From Pristionchus mayeri (Eukaryota; Nematoda; Chromadorea; Rhabditida; Neodiplogasteridae), in assembly GCA_036245805.1 (NCBI GenBank), contig BTRK01000004.1:23822619-23886618 (forward strand): a stretch of DNA of 64,000 bases, written 5' to 3'. The first letter of the stretch is position 1. The number at the start of each line of letters is the position of its first letter. The position numbers were made by a program, and so were the translations under genes. Of this stretch, positions 22,501 through 30,763 are shown one piece after another. The notes under the pieces are model-generated. The model saw only the letters and a program-made list of their open reading frames with translations. It was not told the origin of the DNA and did no database searches.

Positions 22501-23076
22501 AATCATGTTACTGTATACCCATAGTGTAAGTTGGTACGGTAGTTAAGCTTGATTACACCATGACCTACCACACCATTATCGATCATGAACCCCTTGCGTC
22601 GATTTTTCTGACGGACAAATTGAGCAAAAAAACAACGTATCGGATTTTTGACGGACAAGAGGTAGGTAATTAGTGCTGGACAGCTATGGTGATGCTTGAA
22701 TTTTCCTGTACAAGACCCATTAGGTGGACCGGTGTCACGAGGCTTTCTATTTCAGACGCTGATTGCTAAGAAGACGCCAGCGATGGGAGTATCAACCATG
22801 AGGAGAACCGTAGAGCGGAGAGTGGATGGGGAAGGCGCATCCAAACTATCCCGTTCTTCTTCATTACGCGGACAATCAGAGCCCCGTCCTGTCGGCCATC
22901 CCATTTCATCAATCCGGCCGTCTACTTTACCCAAATCCCCTTGTAACGGCGCAAATGTGTCACCCATATCAACACCATCATCAATGCAATCCGCAACTTT
23001 GTCTAGGCTGCCGTACAAATCGGACGTGAAAATTACGAAAACGAAAAGCTCATTGTTGCGGGCGTTTGGCAAGTAG
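10535..23076 (+). CDS. unidentified coiled-coil / Ser-Pro-rich protein, 3' exons
   Basis: Four exons splice in frame: 10535-10638, 10872-10940, 12894-13043 and 22756-23076, with GT/AG borders and phase-0 junctions throughout; the first exon enters in phase 1, so earlier exons lie upstream. The product starts with a charged helical coiled coil (FEQKALIDEMRKHIESLIDE, then CEIVALKESAKTFEDDL). A Ser/Pro-rich tail (PSKNLSSSSSFPSDKSRLPR; later LRGQSEPRPVGHPISSIRPS) ends KTKSSLLRAFGK. I do not recognise the family; a cytoskeletal or scaffold role would be a guess. The 9.7-kb last intron (13044-22755) carries a MULE-type MITE, several palindromes and an RTE LINE. Further exons within the big introns could have been missed. 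It converges on the zinc-finger gene, with 232 bp between stops. Confidence 0.65.
11337..12215. mobile_element. 879-bp element with ~65-bp terminal inverted repeats
   Basis: Left end CACGGCCCGCTAAACAGTGG and right end its complement, with about 65 bp of inverted repeat on each side. The CACGGCC start resembles the 6-bp-duplication MITE family at 36593-36875. No matching flanking duplication is visible, so it may be old or a composite. It contains no transposase frame; the interior includes a G/C-rich repeat block. Confidence 0.55.
11440..11790 (+). repeat. G/C-rich direct repeat, copy 1
   Basis: Diverged direct copy of 13450-13810. Both share a GGAACCCGGTAT-like block, a long G run, then a long C run followed by GGTTCACGT, and a closing ACCGTACCCTTTCCGAGC-like block. 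The composition contrasts sharply with the surrounding AT-rich DNA. No protein is evident despite several overlapping open frames. Confidence 0.55.
12222..12545. repeat. 324-bp palindrome
   Basis: The block AGCAGCTAAAATTTTAAGA near 12225-12245 is mirrored near 12518-12538. GCCATGTAAACTTTCCCGGA near 12315 is mirrored near 12455. Imperfect arms of about 150 bp. It abuts the right end of the 879-bp element. Confidence 0.6.
13450..13810 (+). repeat. G/C-rich direct repeat, copy 2, with poly-G and poly-C runs
   Basis: Second copy of the 11440-11790 repeat. A poly-G run lies just upstream at about 13409-13420, an internal G run at 13560-13569 and a run of about 15 C at 13657-13671. The runs differ in length between copies, consistent with slippage. 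Candidate quadruplex-forming DNA. Confidence 0.55.
14099..14738. mobile_element. MULE-type MITE, copy 1 (9-bp duplication)
   Basis: Ends read GCACTTCTTTACTTTAGGAG and, inverted, GGGACTTCTTTACTTTAGG. Flanking 9-mers are taatgggcg (14090-14098) and aaatggccg (14739-14747), 7 of 9 identical. The interior has the family hallmark GGCGACC(G)GCGAAGCGGGGAG and a perfect hairpin of TAAGCAACGATAGGGTCTCC with its complement around 14310-14365. It is non-coding; open frames through it are compositional. Related copies: 41741-42422, 44100-44528 (part), 48716-49290 (part), 53653-54174. Confidence 0.7.
14739..15863. other. intronic repeat DNA, no gene
   Basis: No coding signal. Blocks near 15130-15300 and 15680-15860 are diverged copies of the sequence forming the centre of the big palindrome at 20790-21790, including GACGTGACGTCTGGAGCCAA. 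Confidence 0.45.
15864..16120. repeat. 257-bp near-perfect palindrome
   Basis: Bases 15864-15985 and 15996-16119 are reverse complements with only scattered mismatches. The centre lies at about 15990 between two copies of CGCAAACTGGGTTTAAAATG. The spacer is about 10 bp, so it could extrude as a cruciform. Confidence 0.75.
16488..17009. repeat. 522-bp palindrome
   Basis: Arms of about 250 bp centred near 16747 in CCGGAAAAAACCGGAAAAAA-type sequence. The outer ends carry TTTCTGACGGAC and its complement. A fragment of the left flank (about 16385-16480) reappears inverted at 39041-39130. No transposase is encoded. Confidence 0.7.
17526..20414 (-). mobile_element. RTE-type LINE with 9-bp target duplication
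   Basis: Minus-strand non-LTR element: APE endonuclease (20309-19256) then RT (19584-17560), ending 3' in ATAAATAAATAAAAAT. It is flanked by TCACTGGGT at 17517-17525 and 20415-20423. The other palindrome arm gives the empty site as TTCGCTGGGTCAC, which proves the insertion and shows one G/A difference. The nearly perfect duplication implies a younger insertion than the host palindrome. The gene is broken (see next entry). Confidence 0.88.
17560..20309 (-). pseudogene. RTE ORF: endonuclease and reverse transcriptase, two frameshifts
   Basis: The endonuclease starts MERHLYIGSINARTL, with IIAVQESRI, the Asp/Asn motif GDFNCS and the SDHRLVRM box. The RT shows GSDKVLPDML, SNYRLISLL, FVDFTKAFDTVEW, the palm RQGDTLSPRLFN and the catalytic LEYADDVALIA. 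The RTE-clade tail follows, with VLYGSETWALR, GVTLKDRMRNERLREITGV and GHPKTRWRDDL. The frame changes near 19860 and again near 19270-19580, so the roughly 900-residue polyprotein is broken at two points. RTE assignment rests on the C-terminal motifs shared with nematode RTE-1. Confidence 0.88.
22085..22273 (-). mobile_element. SINE family 1, copy 3
   Basis: Mirror of copy 2 in the right arm of the palindrome, uninterrupted. On the minus strand it has TGGCCAAGTGGCTAACG, B box GGGTTCGAGTTC, then a body ending CAAGTTCGCTGGGTCACAAA. Confidence 0.65.
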
Positions 23077-23282
23077 AAAATATGATATTATATCTTTGCA
23101 TATAATGTACAAATTTGATTCACAGGGTCGGTTTCTCATTTAGCTCTGATTTATTCTATTCATACTTACCACAATGCATACTCACCCCGAAAATTATAAC
23201 TAGATGCAAAACAACAAATCCTCAGGATAAATTGTGCCTTCACGTCCAGTTTGCAGAGATAAATTTTATCGGATGATCATTA

Positions 23283-23288
23283 AATAAA
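23283..23288 (+). terminator. possible poly(A) signal of the coiled-coil gene
   Basis: AATAAA, 207 bases after the stop codon at 23074-23076. It lies in the short space between two convergent genes; the assignment to the plus strand is positional only. Confidence 0.4.
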
Positions 23289-23308
23289 CATAAATATGTA
23301 TATATAGG

Positions 23309-25221
23309 TCACTCCTTGGAACGCAACAGGGATGAATTAAGTAGTCGTCTTGAAATCGAGAGGGACTCATCAAGGGAAGATGTCGTGTGTGATACAGTAT
23401 TTATGATCACTTTCCATTGAGGAATATCAAGAGGATGATTGTGTAAATCAAGGTATGGACACCATGAGTAGTGAGAACCGGATGGGATGAATGAAACATC
23501 CAGGCTCATGGTTCGCAGGCAAAGCGAACAATGAACACTGAAGAGACGTAATACGGATCATCAAATAATAAAGCAAACTTCGAAGAATCTTTCTTCTCCC
23601 AACCAGTTAATACCAATGTCTTTAATCGTTGGTCGATAGATTCGTCCGGGAAAATTTTAAGAATTGCCGCAGTATCCAACATCTCTTCATTAACCTATAT
23701 GAAGTGATTATTTTATCAAATTGATTTTAAAATACTTACGGCCGTATGTCGGTGCATCTCCACATCCTTAATTTTATCTAACTGTGCGTATAATTCGCTT
23801 TTGAGCTCAGATTTATCGTTTAAGTGAGGGAAGAAATTCGGTCTTCTTGATCTAGCTGTGCACGTTTTCTCGTGGCACGTATCCAGACTTTCATATACTT
23901 TTCTATAATTGATAAGTTTTTAGATCACATTTGTTGTTAAAAGTTTCGTAGAGTGAATTACTTTCGTGATATTACCGATAACCAAACATGTTTATTTTTA
24001 TCGGTTCCAGCACATGTACACAAACCTGAGACATCGGTTGTAAACTTTTATGTCGACCGTTGTAATGTCAGGGAGTGTTGTATTGAGGTAGAAGCCACAC
24101 GAATCACATTTAATTGTTTTCTTAGACGCATCGACTAATTTCCATCCACGCTCAGCCAATCTACGAGGGTTCAACTCCTTCCCGTTCTGCCATTTACCTG
24201 CCTGAAATGAACACGGTGAAACGTCAGTGACGATCATACTGTATTATAAAAGTAAGAAAGTCAAAAACACGCGAAGATTTAATATTTTTCAAACGTAGAC
24301 GACGAAATGTCTAGCCGTAGCAAGGATAAACTTAAAGTTACCCAACACCCTTAAAAATGGCTAATATTATTATTCCTGAAACTGATAGACATAAAATAGA
24401 CTAGTAGAAATGCAATACTAATAAAATCAGAAAATCAATAATTAGTCACAGAATCGACCTCAAAACATGTGTTGCGCAACCCTGATCAAGACCGATTTTC
24501 CCGAGAGGTTTGAAACGTGAATATTTTGTGTGCGGTAATTAGCGTTCACAAACCCGGTTCTATACCAAATTCATCCTCGCTACTCCCCCGGTTGTGGAAA
24601 TATATGTTTCAACAACAAAAACTTCAATATTAAGCCCACATAATCGATTAAACAAACCGCGCATAAATTTGTTAGCAATATTTTTAAAAAATTACGGTAC
24701 TTAGTGCTTGGTCATGGAATTCGCTGTAAGATATTTTCATGGCGCTAGTTTAAAAAATTTGCACGGGTGTTGGGTAACTTTAAGGCATGTCGTGGTGAGA
24801 CCCAACCCCGTTTTTGAATTTTGGCAATTTGCTTTTTTTAATTTTTTGAAAAGTAGCTATATATGCCAAGTTTACATATAGATGATAACTAAGTTTTCAC
24901 CGAAGTATTAAATTTTTACAAAATTAACTAAAGAAATCCGTCTTTTGTCACCCTGTCCAGAACCATGTCATTGTTTTAGCAACGGCTCCCGATCACGAAC
25001 TGCCCTTTTCCTTAAAAGTTAGTTAGTGATCTGAAATGACGATGAAGAGAGCGCAAAGCAAAGAGAAGCGGCAGTTTTGTGTTAGGGCGTTTCACCGTGA
25101 TGAGTAATTATTATAAAAACTCACTTAAATAATATTTAACTGGAATGACAAATTAACACATACATGGAAAGTAGCAAGTCTTATCCTGAAGTTTTCAACC
25201 GAATCATCGTCCTTTCGAAGT
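23309..25221 (-). CDS. C3HC zinc-finger protein, ZC3HC1/NIPA-like, 3' exons
   Basis: Exons in transcript order are 25221-25164, 24201-24026, 23902-23740 and 23694-23309, and phases agree at each junction (0, 2, 0). The reading ENFRIRLATFH, GKWQNGKELNPRRLAERGW, KCDSCGFYL, then DTCHEKTC fits the C3HC zinc-finger: paired Cys, then His and Cys. The last exon has the second zinc-finger half, CSLCLRTM and SGSHYSWCPYL. The vertebrate relative (NIPA/ZC3HC1) binds the nuclear basket and is linked to an SCF ligase; the role here is inferred. A 2-nt surplus at about 23540 puts CSLCLRTM out of frame with the preceding SKFALLFDDPYYVSS, so either a real frameshift, a sequence error, or an unusual intron is present. 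5' exons were not found. Intron 24202-25163 holds a Transib-like element. Confidence 0.7.
24212..25099. mobile_element. Transib-like non-autonomous element, copy 1, carrying a TTAA MITE
   Basis: Short inverted ends CACGGTGAAACG, flanked by atgaa (24207-24211) and atgag (25100-25104), 4 of 5 identical. CACGGTG-type ends and 5-bp duplications are features of Transib elements. An inverted relative without the inner MITE lies at 62261-62709. Minus the MITE the lengths agree (about 436 versus 449 bp). It starts 11 bp from the splice acceptor of the zinc-finger exon at 24201. Confidence 0.55.
24332..24783. mobile_element. TTAA-type MITE (piggyBac-like), copy 1
   Basis: Ends are AGTTACCCAACACCC and its complement, each preceded or followed by TTAA (24332-24335, 24780-24783). 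The related element at 62261-62709 shows the empty site with a single TTAA (near 62586-62591), confirming a TTAA target duplication. Non-coding. Other copies: 53056-53312, 61821-62055 and an end at 63951. Confidence 0.8.
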
Positions 25222-25915
25222 CTGCAAAAAAATATTCCACACATTAGCCCAGGTAAAATGGCGCTCTCCAGTGTACCAACGAGAGAAGTTCACAAGATCA
25301 GATTCGGCTACTGGAAAACGATATGTGACAAGAAAACTGCAAAACTCTTTACCAGCGAAATTGGAATTCAACGTTCCTAGATACGTTTTGAAAAGCTGTG
25401 ATAATTGCTTTCTAACAAGACACTAAAATGACCTATGAAAATTATATGGTTTACCATGTAACATCCTCTCTCGCGGTTCCCAGTATAGTGAATGATATCG
25501 AGAGCACCTCGAGAAACTTGCTCGTGGCCACAAAAGGTGTTGCTTTGGCTTTACGTTTTTCAATTCATGGGTTCGAACTAAGGTTATTTCGCTGGTAACG
25601 AGCTATACTTCTCCACGAGGCTCACAACCGCGGTCTCTGTGCTTTAAAAGTCCACATGGAAAGAGCCACGCTCCCCTCTGCCCCCTTTCTCTAACCCGCG
25701 GCGACTAGAGCACTTTCTCTACGGCCATCCTCTCCTGCCCTGATACACAAGTGTATCGCGTACTCTCTTACTTTCTCTGGCAAGCGAGAAATAATGAGAA
25801 ATAGAGTCGATATACTACGGTATCCCGTCATCTACCTTGTCAATTTTTCATTTGAAAATGCGGTCCGGATTTTTTGTACGCCACCTGAACCCTCCACAGC
25901 GTTTCAGCACCATGG
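25222..25915. other. gene-free stretch upstream of the zinc-finger exons
   Basis: Likely holds upstream exons of the minus-strand zinc-finger gene, but none joins the exon at 25221 in phase without a stop codon. The open stretch at about 25270-25430 (minus) is the best candidate and remains unresolved. Confidence 0.3.
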
Positions 25916-25923
25916 GGAAATTG

Positions 25924-26430
25924 GGGGGGGGGGGGGGCGGACAAAACGTAAACGGATCGCCTTTCTCTGGAGATTTGATCTAGCAACTTCGGAGTTGTTA
26001 CATTGTTATCAGTATGCCCTCTACTACATCACGCTGATTAGATCCTCTTACTAGGCGATCATGCTTTTTACTAAGCTCCAACGTATGGGGTTCATGGTCC
26101 AAAATTGGGAATTTCGGTGGAAAATATATAAATATCAAATACCTTAACTAATTGATATTCTAGTAACCCAGGAACTACTGTAATCCAGTAACATGAGTAT
26201 CAATTGGTTACGGCATTTGATGTTTATCTAACCGTGATTTTTCACTAAGATTCTCAATTTTGGACCATGAACCCCTATACATTGGAGGTGAATAAAAATC
26301 ATGATCGCCTAGTAAGAGGATTTAATCAGCGTGATGTAGTAGAGGGCATACTGATAACAATGTAACAACTCCGAAGTTGCTAGATCAAATTTCCATAGAA
26401 AGACGATCCGTTTACGTTTTGTCCGCCCCC
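25924..26430. mobile_element. poly-G-ended palindromic hAT-type MITE, copy 1
   Basis: The left end is a run of about 14 G followed by CGGACAAAACG; the right end is the complement with five C. Flanking 8-mers GGAAATTG are identical (25916-25923 and 26431-26438), the duplication length of hAT elements. The whole unit is palindromic, with a centre carrying GGGGTTCATGGTCCAAAATT and its complement (about 26087-26275). The second copy at 58947-59506 has the same plan. Confidence 0.8.
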
Positions 26431-26438
26431 GGAAATTG

Positions 26439-27059
26439 GACAGATTATTTCTGGAATTCTGCCTAAAGTTTCCCGTAGGCTCTGAAACGTACCAGCAGCG
26501 ATGCTCTGCTTCTCTGCCGCTCTCTAACTTTGCACTGACTCTCGCTTTCTCTAACTTCTCTCGCTCATCTCCGCTCTCGAATCGTTGTGCCCTCGTGTTG
26601 TCGGTTCTCTTATTAGGTCGAGCGTTTAGCCTTACATGGAAAGTGTCGGAACTCACATATCCCGATCTGTGTTATATTTCGCGGTAGTAATTTCGCACCT
26701 TTGAGATTCTCAAAATCGTTTGCAAAAGTTCCCCAATCTCCTGGAAGTTGAGTTATGAGCGATTATAAGTTTTCGAAGAAACTCTCACGTGATCTCATCA
26801 GGACTCTTCATAGTAACATTTATAATGAAACCTCTCTATATCGATGCACGCTCTATTGTCCCTCTCCAAGTTGATTCCTAGTCTGGACTAGCGAGGAACT
26901 ACGCTACGCTAAACTTAGGACAACGTTTTTATATCGCTCGCAACGCCCCATCTGCAACTTTTTTCGGATCGCCCTCTTTTTTTCCCCTTTCACTACGCTC
27001 ACGATGCGGGAATTAGTGCAAGATGGTAAGCATATTCGCGAAAAATGTTGGGAGACTGC
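26439..27059. other. gene-free stretch
   Basis: No supported coding or RNA feature. Pyrimidine-rich blocks near 26530-26600 produce open frames without recognisable domains. Confidence 0.4.
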
Positions 27060-27176
27060 GCTTCGTTACTTCCTGAACCTCTCCGGGGAACGGCAAACGC
27101 GTTTTACTCTGACTGGAATCGAACCACCAACCTTCCATTGCTTTTCCATTGCTTTAGCCACTCGGCTATAAAAATA
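27060..27176 (-). mobile_element. SINE family 1, copy 4 (partial)
   Basis: On the minus strand: TATAGCCGAGTGGCTAAAG, then B box GTGGTTCGATTCCAG. The 3' tail of the family is not found. A duplicated AGCAATGGAA-like block sits in the anticodon region, so it is not a functional tRNA. Confidence 0.5.
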
Positions 27177-27814
27177 GGTAATACATATTTTATAAATCAT
27201 CATAAATCTAGTTATTAATGAAACACCGCAAAATAAGAATTTAAAAATAATTTTTGAAAACCATAATTTTGCTATTTTTGAAACCTATAATTTAGGCTAA
27301 TTAGCAATTAATTGTGCATTTAATTGTAAAAACAATTAATTCAGCAATTATTGAAACAAAGAAACGTCGCAAAATCAGCGTTTTGATGCAAACTGAAAAC
27401 ATTGCTCGGATCACGTATGCGCGCTGCCGAACCTGACCCAGCCGAATGGTCAAAGGGGTATACACGGCATGATTTTTCCCAACAGCCCGTTCAGAGATGG
27501 TCCCGTGGTGTACTAGAAAGTGCATGGCGAGTGGTGGGGTTCGTGAGTCTTATTTGCGGTTCTGTACATTACGGTCGTTAATGTAGTGATGTGCTTGATT
27601 CAAAAGAGCCCAGTTTTCATGCTGAACTAAGTTTTGGTTTGATCTGAAATTGTCATGCGAACGTTAAGTGAGCTTACATTTCCAACATAAACATAATATA
27701 AGTTAAATAAAAAAGATTCATAGCGCATGGAGTGCATTTTTATGCTAACACCAGCACTTTAACCATGAGTTCACACTAGAACATGAAAAGATGCCAAATA
27801 CTTCGTTTTGACAC

Positions 27815-27905
27815 TAGGGACTGCAACGGTGTTAACGAACGAGCAAAACAATTCACAAATTGGTATGAAATTGAAAGCTATGCCTACCCGATGTCGATTT
27901 TTTTT
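27815..27905 (-). mobile_element. fragment of hAT 3' end
   Basis: TAGGGACTGCAACGGTGTTA matches the right end of the large hAT element (36150-36169) in inverted orientation, then breaks off in a T run at 27905. Confidence 0.6.
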
Positions 27906-28040
27906 TAGTGATGTGCTTGGTTCGTAAACATCGCCCGTTCACACAAATCAATGAAAATACGAAAACCGTATAGCACTAATACAGTATTTTGATAGAAACG
28001 GTAGAAAAGCTACAGACTCGAAATCAATTACTCCTCCTGC
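27906..28040 (-). repeat. dispersed repeat, also at 38580-38712
   Basis: Starts TAGTGATGTGCTTGGTTCGT and continues to AGCTACAGACTCG. An inverted copy occurs at 38580-38712. The TAGTGATGTGC end is hAT-like, but no duplication was identified. Confidence 0.5.
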
Positions 28041-28068
28041 TCAAACTCATACCTGAGCCAGTTAGTTA

Positions 28069-28443
28069 ACTGGCGGCCATGGAAAATCAACGTATATGGG
28101 GTCATGGTGGAAATCGATAGTAGGTCATGGGTAGGCCAAGACTAAGTACCATAACCAATCGATAGTACAGTACCCCCAGATACCGTATATCACTACCGTA
28201 ACCCCGAATATCGCGAACTGACTTTATTGTTAAAAAGTCAACGTACCATAACCAATCGATAGTGCAGTACCCCCAGATACCGTATATCACTACCGTAACC
28301 CCGAATTGAGGGTAACGGTAGCCATATACGGTATCAGTCGATACTGTACTATCGATTGGTTATGGTGCTTAGTCTTGACATACCCACGACCTACTATCGA
28401 TTTTCACCATGACCCCCTATACTTTGATTTTCCATGGCCACCA
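28069..28443. repeat. 375-bp palindrome with internal direct repeats
   Basis: Outer ends read TGGCGGCCATGGAAAATCAA and the complement. The motif CAGTACCCCCAGATACCGTA appears twice in direct order (about 28167 and 28265) and once inverted (near 28323). It resembles the GGGGTTCATGG-centred units of the poly-G MITEs. Confidence 0.65.
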
Positions 28444-28639
28444 GAGAACGACCAATCAACGGGTAGCCGCCGCTCAAAGAACGATAAATGTACGGGTGGC
28501 CGCCCGATGAGAGCTTTTCTTATAGCTTAAGTGTGCTCTCTAGAAAAACCAGGTTTAACTGGCATTTAACTAGTTAGAATCGAGCTCAGCTGTGCTCAAA
28601 CTACGGTAGTTCGCCGAGACAAATCCACAATAATCAGTT

Positions 28640-29965
28640 TTAACACAGGTCTCCTGAGAGATGGCAGGTGGCGTTTGACAAAATGTTCAAAGTGCTAGGA
28701 TCCCTTTGAGATTATCGTAGTAGGTGTCACTAAGGTCCAGGATCTTTTTGTACATACGGATTCCGCGATTTCTCAAAACTGCCTAAAAGCCAGCTCTGGA
28801 AATTTCGAAAATTAAAAAATTCATTAAAAAAAAACAATTGAGCTAGAATTTCGTTTAAAAAAACAAAATGACCGGCGTTAAGAGTAGAACAACTTTTATG
28901 TTGACACTTTTTGTGGTGCGAAAAGTCTTAGTTTCGAAAAGTGCAAAAAATTATTTCCTGGACATCATTTTATCTCATTTTTTCGCCGTCGTGAAAAATA
29001 AAGCTACCTTGCCTCCTGAGATTTTATCAGAATCATAATCTACGCCCTTTTTTACCCCAGGAAAAAAATTTTCAAAAAAATCGAAGGTATAGTATTCATC
29101 GCTTTTTGGCCTCAAACATGGCGAACCTCGTGTTTTCAAGCAAAATCGAAAATTTCATGATGTCATATTTAAGTAATTATCACTCGTGGATATTTTTTCT
29201 TTCCGTTTTCAGTGTTTACTGACCTATTTCTGCAAATTTCCATTGAAAAAAACGAAGATTTCAATACTTCATAAAATCACATTTTTCTCGAAATTTCTCA
29301 GACTTCATGATTTTATGAAGTATTGAAATCTTCGGTTTTTTCAACGGAAATCGGTATGAATAGGTCAGAAAACATTGAAAATAGAAAGAAAAGATATCCA
29401 CGAGTGATAATTACTTAAATATGACATCATGAAATTTTCGATTTTGCTTGAAAACACGAAGTTCGCCATGTTTGAGGCCAAAAAGCGATGAATACTATAC
29501 CTTCGATTCTCTTGAAAAATTTTTTCCTGGGGTAAAAAAGGGTGTAGATTACGATTCTGATAAAATCTAAGGAGGCAAGGTAGCTTTATTTTTCACGACG
29601 GCGAAAAAATGAGAAAAAATGATGTCGAGGAAATGATTTTTTGCACTTTTCGAAACTAAGACTTTTCGCACCACAAAAAGTGTCAACATAAAAGTTGTTC
29701 TACTCTTAACGCCGGTCATTTTGTTTTTTTAAACGAAATTCTAGCTCAATTGTTAAGCTTTTTATGAATTTTTGAATTTTCGAAATTTCCAGAGCCGGCT
29801 TTTAGGCAGTTTTGAGAAATCGTGGAATCCGTATGTACAAAAAGATCCTGGACCTTAGGGAAACCTACCCTGGTAATCTCAAAGAGATCCGAGCACTTTG
29901 AACATTTTGTCAAAGTGGGGTCTCGATTTCATGCAATCTCTCAGAAGACGTGTGTTAAATCAATA
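28640..29965. repeat. 1.33-kb near-perfect palindrome
   Basis: Arms 28640-29287 and 29300-29965, centre near 29290 in AAATTTCTCAGACTTCATGA-type sequence. The ends resemble those of the palindrome at 55018-57535 (TCTTCTGAGAGA). No transposase. It would form a hairpin of over 600 bp if transcribed. Confidence 0.8.
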
Positions 29966-30597
29966 TCTATAAATGGGCGAACAGTTCATGTTTTGTTTTT
30001 CTCATAAAAATCGATTTACTCATTGTAAACAACATACTATAAAAGATCGCATGAACAGTTCGCCCATTACGAGATATCATGAAAAAACCAAATTTACAAC
30101 GGTAAAATGTTCAACTTTTGCGGCCTCATTCTCTAATATCTTATATTTATATTAATTTTTATAGTGAAAACAATTTTTTGATTTATGATTTATTGAGTCA
30201 AATATCCTTTTTAAATATGCAAACGGTCGTCTCCTCGTGGGAAACATAGTGAATAGCTTGATAAACACGATTAGAATTTATATGAAATTTTTCAAAAACG
30301 ACTTGGATACGGTAGAGAGTACAGAAAATGGCCGTATTCCGGACAGAGATCGCAATTTGCGCAAAAATAATTTTTCACAATTTGCGCAATATTTTTTACT
30401 CGTTAGATACCACGCTTGCGCACTTGTTCCCAAAGTTTCAGCTCCCTACTTGCTCTGGGTCGAAAAAGCATATGGTTTTAGGTAAGTATGTAACTAGCGG
30501 GGAACTACGTTCTGTTGCAGTCGTGTAACTACGCATATGGGCTTAAAATAACGGACTCATGACTTGGATATAAGTCTTTCAGTTTTGAAAAATCTTT
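29966..30597. other. gene-free stretch with a hAT-like scrap
   Basis: About 30095-30180 is the inverted internal sequence of the hAT element (compare 32250-32330). Nothing else recognised. Confidence 0.4.
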
Positions 30598-30763
30598 GTC
30601 ATACGTATGACCCAGCGCTAATTTTGGCCTACCGAAATCACAAATTATTTTTCCCACCATTCGCAGGCTTTTCGCAGCGTGGCGAAACGTTTTGACGAGG
30701 ACGTGCATCGAACCCCCAACTTCGTGCTTACCATCCCATCGTCTTAGCCAGTCGGCCATGATA
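30598..30763 (-). mobile_element. SINE family 1, copy 5
   Basis: Minus strand: CATGGCCGACTGGCTAAGAC, B box GGGGTTCGATGCA, body ending TTAGCGCTGGGTCATACGTA. It shares both the tRNA-like head and the tail with copies 1-3. Confidence 0.6.

Larger units (their letters stand above)
17000..22617. repeat. long palindrome interrupted by an RTE LINE
   Basis: The left arm (17000-17525, resuming 20424-21230) and right arm (21345-22617) are reverse complements over about 1.3 kb each, centre near 21290. Both ends carry GTCCGTCAGAAAAATCGACG (inverted at the right end), then GGGGTTCATGGTCGAT. The RTE element 17526-20414 sits in the left arm only, so the right arm (about 22093) preserves the empty site. Each arm contains one tRNA-headed SINE (17353, + and 22273, -). 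Confidence 0.8.

Noticed and set aside
25270..25430. Upstream exon of the zinc-finger gene
   Set aside because: Open on the minus strand, but every GT donor tried creates a stop or wrong phase at the join to 25221.
28148..28308. CRISPR-like direct repeats
   Set aside because: Only two direct units plus an inverted one, inside a foldback, in eukaryotic DNA.
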